From NCBI GenBank assembly GCA_963715485.1, contig OY970244.1:248001-312000 (forward strand): a stretch of DNA of 64,000 nt, written 5' to 3'. The first letter of the stretch is position 1; each line of letters begins with the position of its first letter. The notes below the pieces were generated by a model. That model ran no database searches. It was not told the DNA's origin and saw only the letters and a list, made by a program, of their open reading frames with translations. The DNA is from SG8-30 sp963715485. GTDB lineage: Bacteria; Pseudomonadota; Gammaproteobacteria; Steroidobacterales; Steroidobacteraceae. Positions 54,929 to 63,523 of this stretch are shown here, one piece after another. The translations under genes were made by a program, and so were the position numbers.

Positions 54929-55359
54929 CAGGCGGCCCCCCCCTTGTCGGTGGCGTCGGCGGCCGGTTCCGGTGACGGCTTGTCCGCGTGGTGATCGACG
55001 CGATCAGTGCCGTACGCCAGCTGGTGCAGCACGGGCTTGGTGTAGGCCCACAGCCAGGCGATCGGCCATAACAGGCCGCCGAAGACCAGCGACAGCAGGC
55101 ACAGGACCTTGATCGCCTGGGCCTGCGGGTGTCCCCTCTCCTCGGCGATCTTTTCCGGAAGTATGTGGATCAGCCAGAACAGCCACAGGCCCGCGATCGG
55201 TACGACGATCATGACGACCCAGGCCAGAACGTCCGCTGCCTTGTCGAGCGCTTCGCCCTGGAAAAGGGATGCTTCGGCGGCAGTGGCGGCCAGCGAAGCC
55301 ACGGCCAGCAGCACTGCTCGCAACACGCGGTGTGCGCGAACGTCGGGAAGGTGGTTCAT
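54928..55359 (-). CDS. DUF3302 membrane protein (YiaW-like)
   Basis: 143 residues with a signal-like N terminus (VLRAVLLAVASLAATAAEA) and two helices (VLAWVVMIVVPIAGLWLFWLIHILPEKIAEERGHPQ and VLCLLSLVFGGLLWPIAWLWAYTKP). These match the DUF3302 core HILPEKIAEERGHPQAQAIKVLCLLS. Its stop overlaps the HlyD-type ATG (ATGA). In enterobacteria the same pair is yiaW-yiaV. Function is unknown, probably accessory to the HlyD protein. Confidence 0.85.
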   Translation of the reverse strand: MNHLPDVRAHRVLRAVLLAVASLAATAAEASLFQGEALDKAADVLAWVVMIVVPIAGLWLFWLIHILPEKIAEERGHPQAQAIKVLCLLSLVFGGLLWPIAWLWAYTKPVLHQLAYGTDRVDHHADKPSPEPAADATDKGGAA

Positions 55360-55469
55360 GGAGTCGTTCTCCCGCGCCGTCTGCCGCGCGAACAGCCGCA
55401 TCCGGGGAATTGTAGGCCCCAGGCCCAGTACAGGATAGACATATCCGGACATCCGTCCTTTTGCGGCCG

Positions 55470-55988
55470 TCACCTGCCGGGATCGCCCCGAGGACTGCCT
55501 GCACCGGGGTCGACCAGTTCCTGCGTCGGAGTCATGCCGCAGGCGAACTCCAGCAGCGTCTGGGCCAGGGTGCCGGGCTCGATCGCTTCCCAGGTCTTGA
55601 ACAGCGCGGTGGACCGCTCGGGATCCTCGTCCTGCAGGTTGTTCCACTTGAAGAAGAACGTGCCGACGGTCGCGCGGCGCTTTTCCTTGCAGTCCCACTC
55701 GTCGCGGCTGAGCGCGCTGCGGTGGGTGCTCGGGCTCTGCGGGCTCTTGTACTCGATGCGCATCCACATGGTGACCATGTCGCCGTTGCGGCTCGCCCCG
55801 CGACGCGTGGCGAAGAACACCCGGTCGGGGTAGGTCTCGATCCACTCCCAGTCCATGCGGCCCTTCAGGTCCAGCTGCTTGACCCATTCGTTGCCGAGGC
55901 CCTGCATGGGCACGGTGGTGATCTGCGCCGCGGACGTGCCGGCGGCCAGCAGGCCGACGAGCGCGAGGGCGATGCGGCGGGATTTCAT
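55470..55988 (-). CDS. Exported surface-adhesin-E-like protein
   Basis: 172 residues with signal peptide (MKSRRIALALVGLLAAGTSAAQ) and GGAGG close before the ATG. WEWIETYPDRVFFATRRGASRNGDMVTMWMRIEYKSPQS, then SRDEWDCKEKRRATVGTFFFKW, follow the surface-adhesin protein E pattern (Trp/Tyr pair, DC then basic residues). Members bind host factors in pathogens but are also common in environmental bacteria. No neighbour supports an adhesin role. A short gap separates it from the efflux set. Confidence 0.65.
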   Translation of the reverse strand: MKSRRIALALVGLLAAGTSAAQITTVPMQGLGNEWVKQLDLKGRMDWEWIETYPDRVFFATRRGASRNGDMVTMWMRIEYKSPQSPSTHRSALSRDEWDCKEKRRATVGTFFFKWNNLQDEDPERSTALFKTWEAIEPGTLAQTLLEFACGMTPTQELVDPGAGSPRGDPGR

Positions 55989-56144
55989 CAGCAAACCTCC
56001 GTGCGGGATCCAGGCGCCGCCGAGCGGCGCCAGTTCCAGGGATTGCCAGCATTCCAGAGGGTGCCAGCCGCTGCAAGCCGCCGCGGGCCGGACGAGCGAA
56101 CGACCGGCTGCCCTGCTAGCATCGCGGCGGGCCCGGGAGCACGC

Positions 56145-57383
56145 ATGGATCTCGACTTCGACCTCTCCACCATCGACCTCAGCAACGAGATCGCCTACAT
56201 CGTTCTGTTGTTCGGGCTGTTCATCGTGCCGCGCATCCTGCAGCGCTGGGGGGTACCGACGGCCATTGCCGCCTTCGCGATCGGCGCGGGCGTAGGGATG
56301 GGCCTCGGGTTGTTCCAGGGGGACGACACCATCGCCCTGCTGTCCACGCTCGGCATCGTCTCGCTGTTCCTGTTCGCCGGGCTGGAGGTGAAATTCCGCG
56401 AGCTCCGCCGCGGCTCGAAGGTCCTGCTCCAGCACATCGCGATGCGGATCGTGCTGGTGGGCGGTGCCGCCTGGGTGATCGTCCACTTCGGGTTGCTCGA
56501 GTGGCGGCCTGCCATCCTGGTGGCGCTGGCGCTGATGACGCCCTCCACCGGATTCATCCTCGACTCGCTGGACAGCCTGGCGAAGGACGAGAACGACCGG
56601 TTCTGGATCCGCTCCAAGGCGATCGCCGTCGAGATGGTGGCGCTGGCGCTGATGTTCTTCACCCTGAAGTCGGAAAGCGTCGAGGGCCTGGCGGTCAGCA
56701 CGCTGGCGCTGGTGGTGATGATCCTGGTCCTGCCGCTGGCCTTCCGGGCGTTCGGCAAGGTCGTGCTGCCGCACGCGCCCAAGAGCGACTTCGCCTTCCT
56801 GGTCATCGTCGCCGCCGCCTGCGCGCTGATCACGCGCAACCTCGGCGTCTATTACCTCGTGGGCGCCTTCATCGTCGGCGTGGTCGCGCAGAGCTTCCGT
56901 GCCCAGATGCCCTCGATGAAGACCGAGCAGATGATCCAGGCGGTGGAGGCGCTGGCTTCGCTGCTGGTGCCGTTCTACTTCTTCCACGCAGGGCTGGAGC
57001 TCAAGCGTGAGGACTTCTCCCTGGAAGCGCTCGGCGCCGGGCTGGTGATGGCCCTGTGCACGGTGCCCATCCGGCTGCTGTCCGTGTCGCTGCACCGCCG
57101 CATCGCGCTCAAGGAACCGTTCAGGCAATCGTTGAAGGTCGCGGTGCCGATGCTGCCGACGCTGGTGTTCACGCTGGTCATTGCCGGCATCCTGCGGGAC
57201 GAGTACGACATCCCTTCATGGCTGTTCGGCGGGCTGATCGTGTACGCGTTCGTCACGACCATCCTGCCGGCGCTGTTTACGCACAAGCCGCCACCGGACT
57301 TCACGCTGCCGGTGCTGTTCCCGCCGCTGCCGCAGCCGGACGGCAACGGCAACCGGCAGCCGGAGCGGTCGGACTCCGCCTAG
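56145..57383 (+). CDS. Cation/proton antiporter (CPA2 family)
   Basis: 412-residue membrane protein with about 12 helices, no RCK domain. It starts MDLDFDLSTIDLSNEIAYIVLLFGLFIVPRILQRWGVPTAIAAFAIGAGVG and shows IVSLFLFAGLEVKFRELRR, the LMTPSTGFILDSLDSLAKDENDRFWIRSKAIAVEMVALAL block and GVYYLVGAFIVGVVAQSF. It probably exchanges Na+ or K+ for protons. It is divergent from the adhesin-like gene, about 155 bases apart. Confidence 0.88.
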   Translation: MDLDFDLSTIDLSNEIAYIVLLFGLFIVPRILQRWGVPTAIAAFAIGAGVGMGLGLFQGDDTIALLSTLGIVSLFLFAGLEVKFRELRRGSKVLLQHIAMRIVLVGGAAWVIVHFGLLEWRPAILVALALMTPSTGFILDSLDSLAKDENDRFWIRSKAIAVEMVALALMFFTLKSESVEGLAVSTLALVVMILVLPLAFRAFGKVVLPHAPKSDFAFLVIVAAACALITRNLGVYYLVGAFIVGVVAQSFRAQMPSMKTEQMIQAVEALASLLVPFYFFHAGLELKREDFSLEALGAGLVMALCTVPIRLLSVSLHRRIALKEPFRQSLKVAVPMLPTLVFTLVIAGILRDEYDIPSWLFGGLIVYAFVTTILPALFTHKPPPDFTLPVLFPPLPQPDGNGNRQPERSDSA

Positions 57384-57392
57384 GCTGGCGCG

Positions 57393-57420
57393 GGGACTGC
57401 CCAGGAAGGGGACAGTCCCC
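57393..57420. repeat. GGGGAC-family palindrome between antiporter and Anbu genes
   Basis: GGGGACAGTCCCC (57408-57420) is the complement of the unit found in glyQ and mnmE. A degenerate copy (GGGGACTGCCC, 57392-57402) stands 5 bases before it, and a further GGGGAC follows. It sits in the 45-base gap between two convergent genes, where it can act as a hairpin terminator. Confidence 0.7.
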
Positions 57421-57428
57421 GGGGACCT

Positions 57429-58160
57429 CTACAGCCAGTCCGGGTCCGGCAGGTCGCGGAAGGCCTGGATCAGGGCGTTGCTCCAGCTGTCGCGGACCAC
57501 ATGGAAATACTCGTCGTCCGCCTCGACCACCTTGTGGCTGCTGACGCGGTATTCGTCGGTCTTCACGGTCACGACGTCGATGGGCATGCCCACGGTCAGG
57601 TTCGACCGTATGGTCGAGTCCATGGAGACCAGGCCGCACTTGGCCGCCCGTTGCAGGCGAACCTTGCGGTTGATGACACGGTCGATGATCGGCTTGCCGT
57701 ACTTGAACTCGCCGATCTGGAAGTAGCAGGTTTCCGCGGTGGCCTCGATGAAGTTGCCGGCGGCGTAGATGTTGAACATCCGCGGCGGCTCGCCGCGGAT
57801 CTGGCCGCCGAGGATGAAGGAGGCGTTGAACTCCATCTTGAAGGTCTCCAGCGCCTCGGCGTCGCGGGCATGCACGGCGCGGATCGCGTCGCCGACGCAG
57901 CGGGCCGCCTCGAACATGTTGGCCGCGTTGTAGAGGTTGGGCTGTCCCTCGGCCACCTCGAGGCCCTCCTGCAGCAGGCTGATCACCGATTGCGCCAGCG
58001 ACAGGTTGCCGGCTGACATCAGTACGAATACGCGCTCGCCCGACCGCTCCAGGACCGTCACCTTGCGGAACGTGCTGATGTTGTCGACGCCCGCGTTGGT
58101 GCGCGAGTCGGCGAGCATGACGAGTCCGGCATCGAGCAGCATGCCGACGCAATAGGTCAT
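57429..58160 (-). CDS. Proteasome-type peptidase Anbu
   Basis: 243-residue member of the proteasome/HslV superfamily. The mature protein would begin TYCVGMLLDAGLVMLADSRTNAGVDNISTFRK, with Thr2 as nucleophile after Met removal and the expected Lys in FRK. LMSAGNLSLAQSVISLL is also typical. The family start at 58160 is clear even though the frame is open further upstream. Anbu usually sits with a transglutaminase-like protein, an alpha-E protein and an ATP-grasp protein. None of these is next to it here. Confidence 0.9.
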   Translation of the reverse strand: MTYCVGMLLDAGLVMLADSRTNAGVDNISTFRKVTVLERSGERVFVLMSAGNLSLAQSVISLLQEGLEVAEGQPNLYNAANMFEAARCVGDAIRAVHARDAEALETFKMEFNASFILGGQIRGEPPRMFNIYAAGNFIEATAETCYFQIGEFKYGKPIIDRVINRKVRLQRAAKCGLVSMDSTIRSNLTVGMPIDVVTVKTDEYRVSSHKVVEADDEYFHVVRDSWSNALIQAFRDLPDPDWL

Positions 58161-58336
58161 GGAGTTCTCCCGGGAGACTGGGGGGCGAGGGCGGATGCTA
58201 TCCGCAGGGCGCAGGGTCCCACAATACGGCCATTGCCGGCGTCGGTGTCGCTGCATTCGCGGCGGCCGAACATCCCCGAGCATGTCACGATGCGCGGAGC
58301 CAGCGGTGGGTTCAACGTGAGGTGCAGGAGTCGAAC

Positions 58337-59506
58337 ATGGTCCGTGACCGGATCTTCGGTGGCCACGCGAGCGTAGAGCGCGCCATCAAGGGCTGGCTCG
58401 ATGCCGGCCTGATCGACACTGCGCTGGCCGCGCGGCTGCGGGACCATCAGGCGGCAGCGAAGCCTGCCCATACGGGCCGGCTTGCCGTCGCGGCATTCGG
58501 CTTCGGGGGCCTGCTCATCGCGGCCGGCGTCTTCCTGTTCGTCAGGGCGAACTGGCAGGAACTGTCGCCGGGATCCCGCTTCGGCGTATTGCTGACCATG
58601 GTCGCCGTGCTGCACGTGGCCGCAGCAGTGGGCGCGCGCTTCAGCCGCGCCCTCGGCACGTCCCTTCACGCCGTCGGCACCGCGGCGCTGGGAGCCGGCA
58701 TCCTGCTGGCGGGCCAGATCTTCAACCTGCAGGAGCACTGGCCCGAGGCGCTCCTGCTCTGGGCGATCGGTGCCGGCGTCGCTGCACTGCTGCTGAAGGA
58801 CCTGCCGCAGGTCATGTGGGTCGCGGCCCTTGGCCCGGCCTGGCTGGCAGCCGAATGGGTGAGCCGCGTGCCGTGGCAATTCACGGTCTCGGGCGACCTG
58901 GTCGCGTCGGTCGTTCCCTACGGCATGGTCCTGCTGGCGGTCGCGTACCTGTCGGCGACCGCCCGCGGACCCGAAGTGCCGTGGCGCCGGGGTCTCGCGT
59001 GGCTGGGAGCGGTCGGGCTCGTCCTTACGGCGGGCCGACTGGTCAGGGCCGGGGGACTGGTTGATCTGCCGGTCGCGCCCGAGGCGGTGGCAGCGTCGCT
59101 GCTGGCCCTTGGGTGGACTGTCGCCATCGTGCTGCCGCTGCTGGTGGCATTCTTGCTGGCGCGGTCCAGGGCCTGGCCGGTCCTCGTCGCGGCAGGTCTG
59201 GCCGCCGTGGTCCTGTCGCTCGATGCGTCGGTGACCTGGCAACGACTCTGCATCTACCTCGTCTACGCCGCCGGCTCGGCCGGGCTGGTCGCCTGGGGCA
59301 TGAAGGATCGTGAGCAAGTCCGGGTCAATGTCGGCGTGATCGGCTTCGTGCTGACGGTCCTGTCGTTCTACTACTCCGATCTCTTCGACATGCTGGGGCG
59401 GGCCATGGGGCTCGTGGGGCTCGGCGTCCTGTGCATCGTCGGCGGCTGGCTTGCGGAGCGGACCCGGCGCCGGCTGATAGCGCGTATCGAGGGGGAGGCG
59501 ACATGA
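58337..59506 (+). CDS. DUF2157 membrane protein
   Basis: 389-residue membrane protein. The N terminus (VERAIKGWLDAGLIDTALAARLRDHQAA) is the soluble DUF2157 start. About 10-12 helices follow, from FGFGGLLIAAGVFLFVRANWQELSPGSRF. The protein pairs with the overlapping GDYXXLXY gene as in many bacteria. Function unknown. Confidence 0.88.
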   Translation: MVRDRIFGGHASVERAIKGWLDAGLIDTALAARLRDHQAAAKPAHTGRLAVAAFGFGGLLIAAGVFLFVRANWQELSPGSRFGVLLTMVAVLHVAAAVGARFSRALGTSLHAVGTAALGAGILLAGQIFNLQEHWPEALLLWAIGAGVAALLLKDLPQVMWVAALGPAWLAAEWVSRVPWQFTVSGDLVASVVPYGMVLLAVAYLSATARGPEVPWRRGLAWLGAVGLVLTAGRLVRAGGLVDLPVAPEAVAASLLALGWTVAIVLPLLVAFLLARSRAWPVLVAAGLAAVVLSLDASVTWQRLCIYLVYAAGSAGLVAWGMKDREQVRVNVGVIGFVLTVLSFYYSDLFDMLGRAMGLVGLGVLCIVGGWLAERTRRRLIARIEGEAT

Positions 59507-60069
59507 CCCCCCTGGTCCGGGGACTGGTGATCGCCTTGGTGCAGGTCCTGATCCTGGGGGCCGTGGCAGGCAAGCTGCTGTACGACAGGCAGACGCTGCC
59601 CAGCGCCTGGGTGCCGACGACCGGCGTCGACCCCATGCTCCCCGTCCGCGGGCGCTATGTCTCGCTCTACCTCGTGGTCGAGGTAGCCAACGCGCCCGAT
59701 GCTGACGACCTGGACACATGGACCCTGCTGCCGGCAGAACTCTCGGTGCAGGACGGCGCCCTGAAGGCGACCGCACTCGCGCGGCCGCCGGATGGAATCG
59801 TCGACTTCGACAGGCGCGCCCTGCGCCGGCTGGAGACCCCGACAGGCAGCGCCTGGGTGGTGGCCGATCCGGTCGCGTTCTTCCTGCCCGAGCAGGGACC
59901 GGATCCCTCGGCCCTCCAGCCGGGCGAGGTGCTCTGGGCGCAGGTCACCGTGCCGCGGGACGGGGCGCCGCGGCCGATTCGTCTCGAGGTCCGACAGGAC
60001 GACGTGCCCGCGCCCGCCCCTAGCCCAGGATCTTCTCCCGAAGGTACAGCCGCCCTGCCAGCCACGTAA
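59503..60069 (+). CDS. GDYXXLXY-domain protein
   Basis: 188 residues with one membrane helix (GLVIALVQVLILGAVAGKLLY) and the domain motif in a variant form, RGRYVSLYLVV. It overlaps DUF2157 by 4 bases (ATGA). The C terminus is a proline-rich tail. Its last 50 bases also encode the last residues of the ABC permease on the opposite strand. Function unknown. Confidence 0.82.
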   Translation: MTPLVRGLVIALVQVLILGAVAGKLLYDRQTLPSAWVPTTGVDPMLPVRGRYVSLYLVVEVANAPDADDLDTWTLLPAELSVQDGALKATALARPPDGIVDFDRRALRRLETPTGSAWVVADPVAFFLPEQGPDPSALQPGEVLWAQVTVPRDGAPRPIRLEVRQDDVPAPAPSPGSSPEGTAALPAT

Positions 60070-61201
60070 GCAGCGCGCCGAGCGCCAGCGTGGTCACGAC
60101 CGAGATCGCCACGTAGGACGCCGGCAGCGGCTCGCCGCGCAGGAAGCCCTGGATGAGCAGGTGCTGGGACAGGCTGGGCACCGCCATCAGCGCCGGGCTG
60201 GCGGCCACGCCGAGGAGACCCGCGAGCGCGATGGGCAGGGTGGGCACCAGCATCACGGCGCCGAGCCAGGTCTGCGCCTCCTTGTAGCTGCGCGTGAACG
60301 AGGCGACCACCGTCAGCAGCGACGCGCCGACGGTCACGAACGGCAGGGTGGAGAGAAAGATGCCGAGCGCGACGTCCGGCCCGAAGTTGGCCGACATGCC
60401 GATGGACTCCAGCGGCAGCCTGCGGATGGCGAAGGCCAGCGTCACCGTGACCAGCGCCAGCGCGACGGTCATGAAGAACGCTGCCGCCAGCACCTTGCCG
60501 TAGATCAGGTGGGTGCGCGGTACGGGCGCCGTCAGCAGCGGCTCGAGCGACCCGCGTTCGCGCTCGCCCGCGGTGGCGTCGATCGCGATGTACAGCCCGC
60601 CGAGCAGGGTGATCAGCAGGATCAGGTAGGAGAGCATGCCAAGCACGAGCGTGGCGCGTGCCGCCGGCGTGGACACGTCCACGTCGTCCACAACCACCGG
60701 TTGCGAGACCAGGGGCGAGATGCCGCGCGCCTGCAGCCGCAGCGTGGCGATGGACGAGGAGTAGCCGTGCAGCGCACCGCGCAGGCGTCCGGCGCGCCGG
60801 TCGGCCTTGGAGTTGGAGCCGTCGGCGTAGACCAGCACGCGGGCCGGCTGGCCGGCCGCGAGGCGCTCGCCATAGTCCGCGGGGATGGAAACGATGACCT
60901 GTTCCTGGTCCTCCTCGATCGAACTGCGCAACGCAGCGTCTTCCCCGTCTCGCAGCGTGAGCGTGAAGCCCTGCTCGCGCAGGAACTGCACCATGTTCGG
61001 CGCGTTGTCCGCACCGGAGACGGTGACCGGAATCGCCTCGTCGAGCGACGACACCGACCGTTCGAGGGACAGGGTCAGCGCGCCGATGAACAGCAGCGGC
61101 GCGAACAGCGGGCCCATGACCAGGCTCGACAGCAGGGTGCGGCGGTCGCGCAGTGTCTCGAGCAGTTCCTTGCGGAACACGGCGGCCAGGGTGGCGATCA
61201 T
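60020..61201 (-). CDS. ABC-2 type transporter permease (NatB-like)
   Basis: 393-residue permease with one helix near residues 25-47, a large periplasmic domain (about 50-180), then five or six helices. ERERGSLEPLLTAPVPRTHLIYGKVLAAAFF is the ABC-2 signature. It forms an exporter with the ATPase, whose stop overlaps its ATG. The substrate is unknown; NatAB of Bacillus exports sodium. Confidence 0.9.
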   Translation of the reverse strand: MIATLAAVFRKELLETLRDRRTLLSSLVMGPLFAPLLFIGALTLSLERSVSSLDEAIPVTVSGADNAPNMVQFLREQGFTLTLRDGEDAALRSSIEEDQEQVIVSIPADYGERLAAGQPARVLVYADGSNSKADRRAGRLRGALHGYSSSIATLRLQARGISPLVSQPVVVDDVDVSTPAARATLVLGMLSYLILLITLLGGLYIAIDATAGERERGSLEPLLTAPVPRTHLIYGKVLAAAFFMTVALALVTVTLAFAIRRLPLESIGMSANFGPDVALGIFLSTLPFVTVGASLLTVVASFTRSYKEAQTWLGAVMLVPTLPIALAGLLGVAASPALMAVPSLSQHLLIQGFLRGEPLPASYVAISVVTTLALGALLTWLAGRLYLREKILG

Positions 61202-61929
61202 TCGAGGCCCTCCTGCTCGCCGAGGACGCGGACGAAGGTGTCCTCGAGGGTGGCGCCGCCGAAGCGGGCCTGCAGGGCATCGGGCGTGCCCGCGGCCGCG
61301 ACGCGGCCGTGGTCGATGATCACGACTTCGTCGCACAGCGCGGCGACCTCCTGCATCACGTGGCTGGAGAACAGCACGCAGTGCCCGTCCGCCTTGAGGC
61401 CCCGGATCAGGTCGCGGAGCGCCCGCGTGGCCATCACGTCGAGCCCGTTGGTCGGCTCGTCGAGGAGCACGTTGCGCGGCGCGTGGACGAGTGCCCGGGC
61501 GAGCGCGACCTTGACGCGCTGTCCCTGGGAGAAGCCGCCGGCACGCCGATCGGCGAACTCCTGCATCCCGAGCCGCTCGATCAGTTCGTCGACCCGGCGC
61601 CGCAGGGTGGCCTTGTCCAGCCCGTGCAGCTCGCCGTAGAAGCGCACGTTCTCCCGGGCCGTGAGCTGCCGGTAGATGCCGGCGGAGTGGGGCAGGACGC
61701 CGATCGCGCGCCGCGCGGCCAGCGGGTCGGTGACCACGTCGGTGCCGTCGATCCGGGCGCTGCCGGTGTCGGGCCTCAGGACCGTGTAGAGCATCCTCAG
61801 TGTCGTGGACTTGCCGGCGCCGTTGGGGCCGAGCAGGCCGGTGATCCGGCCGTCGGGGGCGCTGAAGCTGACCTCCCGCACGGCCTCCACTTCGCCGAAG
61901 CGCTTGGCGAGGGAACGGACCTCGATCAT
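61198..61929 (-). CDS. ABC transporter ATP-binding protein (NatA-like)
   Basis: 243-residue ATPase. Walker A GPNGAGKST, Q loop LPHSAGIYRQL, signature FSQGQRVKVALARALVHAP, Walker B VLLDEPTNGLD and H loop SSHVMQEV are complete. It overlaps the permease by 4 bases on one side and the TAP-like hydrolase by 4 on the other, so all three genes are one operon. Confidence 0.95.
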   Translation of the reverse strand: MIEVRSLAKRFGEVEAVREVSFSAPDGRITGLLGPNGAGKSTTLRMLYTVLRPDTGSARIDGTDVVTDPLAARRAIGVLPHSAGIYRQLTARENVRFYGELHGLDKATLRRRVDELIERLGMQEFADRRAGGFSQGQRVKVALARALVHAPRNVLLDEPTNGLDVMATRALRDLIRGLKADGHCVLFSSHVMQEVAALCDEVVIIDHGRVAAAGTPDALQARFGGATLEDTFVRVLGEQEGLE

Positions 61930-63413
61930 GGCGCGCCTCCGTTGAAGTTCAGGAAGAAGGGAGCGGGCTCCACGTCGTCGGCGCAGGACACGTCGAGTCC
62001 TTCGGCCGTCCCCGCGTCCAGGAAGCGCCGCACGAGCGTCTGGGCGCAGCGCAATTGGAGCTGGATGTGGCCCTGTCCCTTGAAGGTCACCTGCGCGTGG
62101 TCTGCGAAGCCGGCGGCGGCCGCGGCGGCGTAGGCGGGCGTGGTGACCGGGTCGTACTCGCCCGACAGCAGCAGCGCCGGGACCTGCGAGCGCAGCGGCG
62201 CCTTCAGGTCCTCGTCCACGACGCCGCGCGGCCAGACCTCGCACATGGCGATGAGTCCGTCGAGCATGGTCGCGCCGAGGAAGGTGGCGCCCAGCGCCTC
62301 GCGGTCGACGGCGTCGAGGTCGAGGTAGGGCAGGTCCTCGCTGCAGACCACGGCGTTGTGCATGCCGTAGGCCAGCGACTCCTGCAGCTGCCCGAGGATC
62401 ATCTCCGCCTGTGCCGCGAGCGGCGCAAGGTTGCCGCTTGCCTGGGCCTCGTGGATGAACAGCGGGAGCAGCGCGGCCGTCTGGTCGGAGTAGACGAGCA
62501 TCCGCGCCGCCACGGCGAGGTGTCCGCCGGTGAAGGTCACCTCGCGCGGCTCGGCCGTGACCGGGTCCGGCAGTCGCAGCTTCACGGGCTCGGCGTCGAG
62601 CCGTGCGCGCAGTGCCTCGAAATCGGCCTCCAGCTGCGGGTAGCTCCCCGCACAGGCTGCGCTGGCACGGCAGCGTGCAAAGGCCGCGCGCAGGGCGGCG
62701 TCCGCGTCGAGCGCGATGGACGGCCCCAGCGAGAGCGCCGGGTTCACCACGCCGTCGAGGATGACGGTCCGGGACTGGCCCGGGTAGCGGCGAGCATAGT
62801 GCTGGGCGACGCGGGTGCCGTAGGAGCCGCCGTAGAGGTTCACGCTCTCGTAGCCGAGCGCGGCACGGACGGACTCGAGGTCGCGGACCGCGACGCTGGT
62901 GGTATAGAAGCGCGGGTCGCCCGGCAGCGCCTCGACGCACTCGGCCGCCATCTCGCGGAGTTTCTCGGGCGAGTCCTCCGACTCGAGCGCGTCCGGCGGA
63001 AAGTCACACTGCATCAGGTTCGAGTCCCCCGTGCCCCGCTGGTCCACGAGCACGAGGTCGCGCTCACGGCGGATGCCGGAAAACGCGCCCAGCATGCCGA
63101 CGAACGCTTCCCGCGCGCCCTGGCCCGGTCCGCCCGCGAGGAGGAACAGGGGGTCGGGTTTCGCGCGCGCCGCGATGGCCGGTACCACGGCGACCGCCAG
63201 CTCGACCTGCGTGGCGCCGGGGCTGCCGTAGTCCTCGGGCACGGCCAGGCGCCCGCAGCGCGCGGCGACGGAACCGAGGCCGTAGGGATGTTCCAGCCGG
63301 CAGGGCTGCAGATCGAGCGTCGTGTCGCCGCTCGCGTCGACGGCCGCGCCAGCGAGCAACCCCGCCAATGCGAGGCAGGCGGGCAGGTGGGGCCAAGGGT
63401 GTCCTTTTGGCAT
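61926..63413 (-). CDS. Exported alpha/beta hydrolase, TAP-like (tripeptidyl/prolyl peptidase type)
   Basis: 495-residue serine hydrolase with signal peptide (LPACLALAGLLAGAAVDA). The oxyanion-hole segment is FLLAGGPGQGA. The nucleophile serine is in GGSYGTRVAQHYARRYPG, the acid in LLLSGEYDPVTT and the histidine in FKGQGHIQLQL. Such enzymes cleave short peptides or esters in the periplasm. Its overlap with the ABC exporter genes suggests linked expression; a role in maturing an exported peptide is speculative. Confidence 0.85.
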   Translation of the reverse strand: MPKGHPWPHLPACLALAGLLAGAAVDASGDTTLDLQPCRLEHPYGLGSVAARCGRLAVPEDYGSPGATQVELAVAVVPAIAARAKPDPLFLLAGGPGQGAREAFVGMLGAFSGIRRERDLVLVDQRGTGDSNLMQCDFPPDALESEDSPEKLREMAAECVEALPGDPRFYTTSVAVRDLESVRAALGYESVNLYGGSYGTRVAQHYARRYPGQSRTVILDGVVNPALSLGPSIALDADAALRAAFARCRASAACAGSYPQLEADFEALRARLDAEPVKLRLPDPVTAEPREVTFTGGHLAVAARMLVYSDQTAALLPLFIHEAQASGNLAPLAAQAEMILGQLQESLAYGMHNAVVCSEDLPYLDLDAVDREALGATFLGATMLDGLIAMCEVWPRGVVDEDLKAPLRSQVPALLLSGEYDPVTTPAYAAAAAAGFADHAQVTFKGQGHIQLQLRCAQTLVRRFLDAGTAEGLDVSCADDVEPAPFFLNFNGGAP

Positions 63414-63523
63414 CGAACCAGGTCCTCCGGGGCGCCGCGCCAGCTTCCGGCGCCGAACGTGCGGAAGTGTATCGCCTCGCGGCCAGCCTGCCCGAGGGTA
63501 GAATCGGCGGCTCGAAGTTCAGG

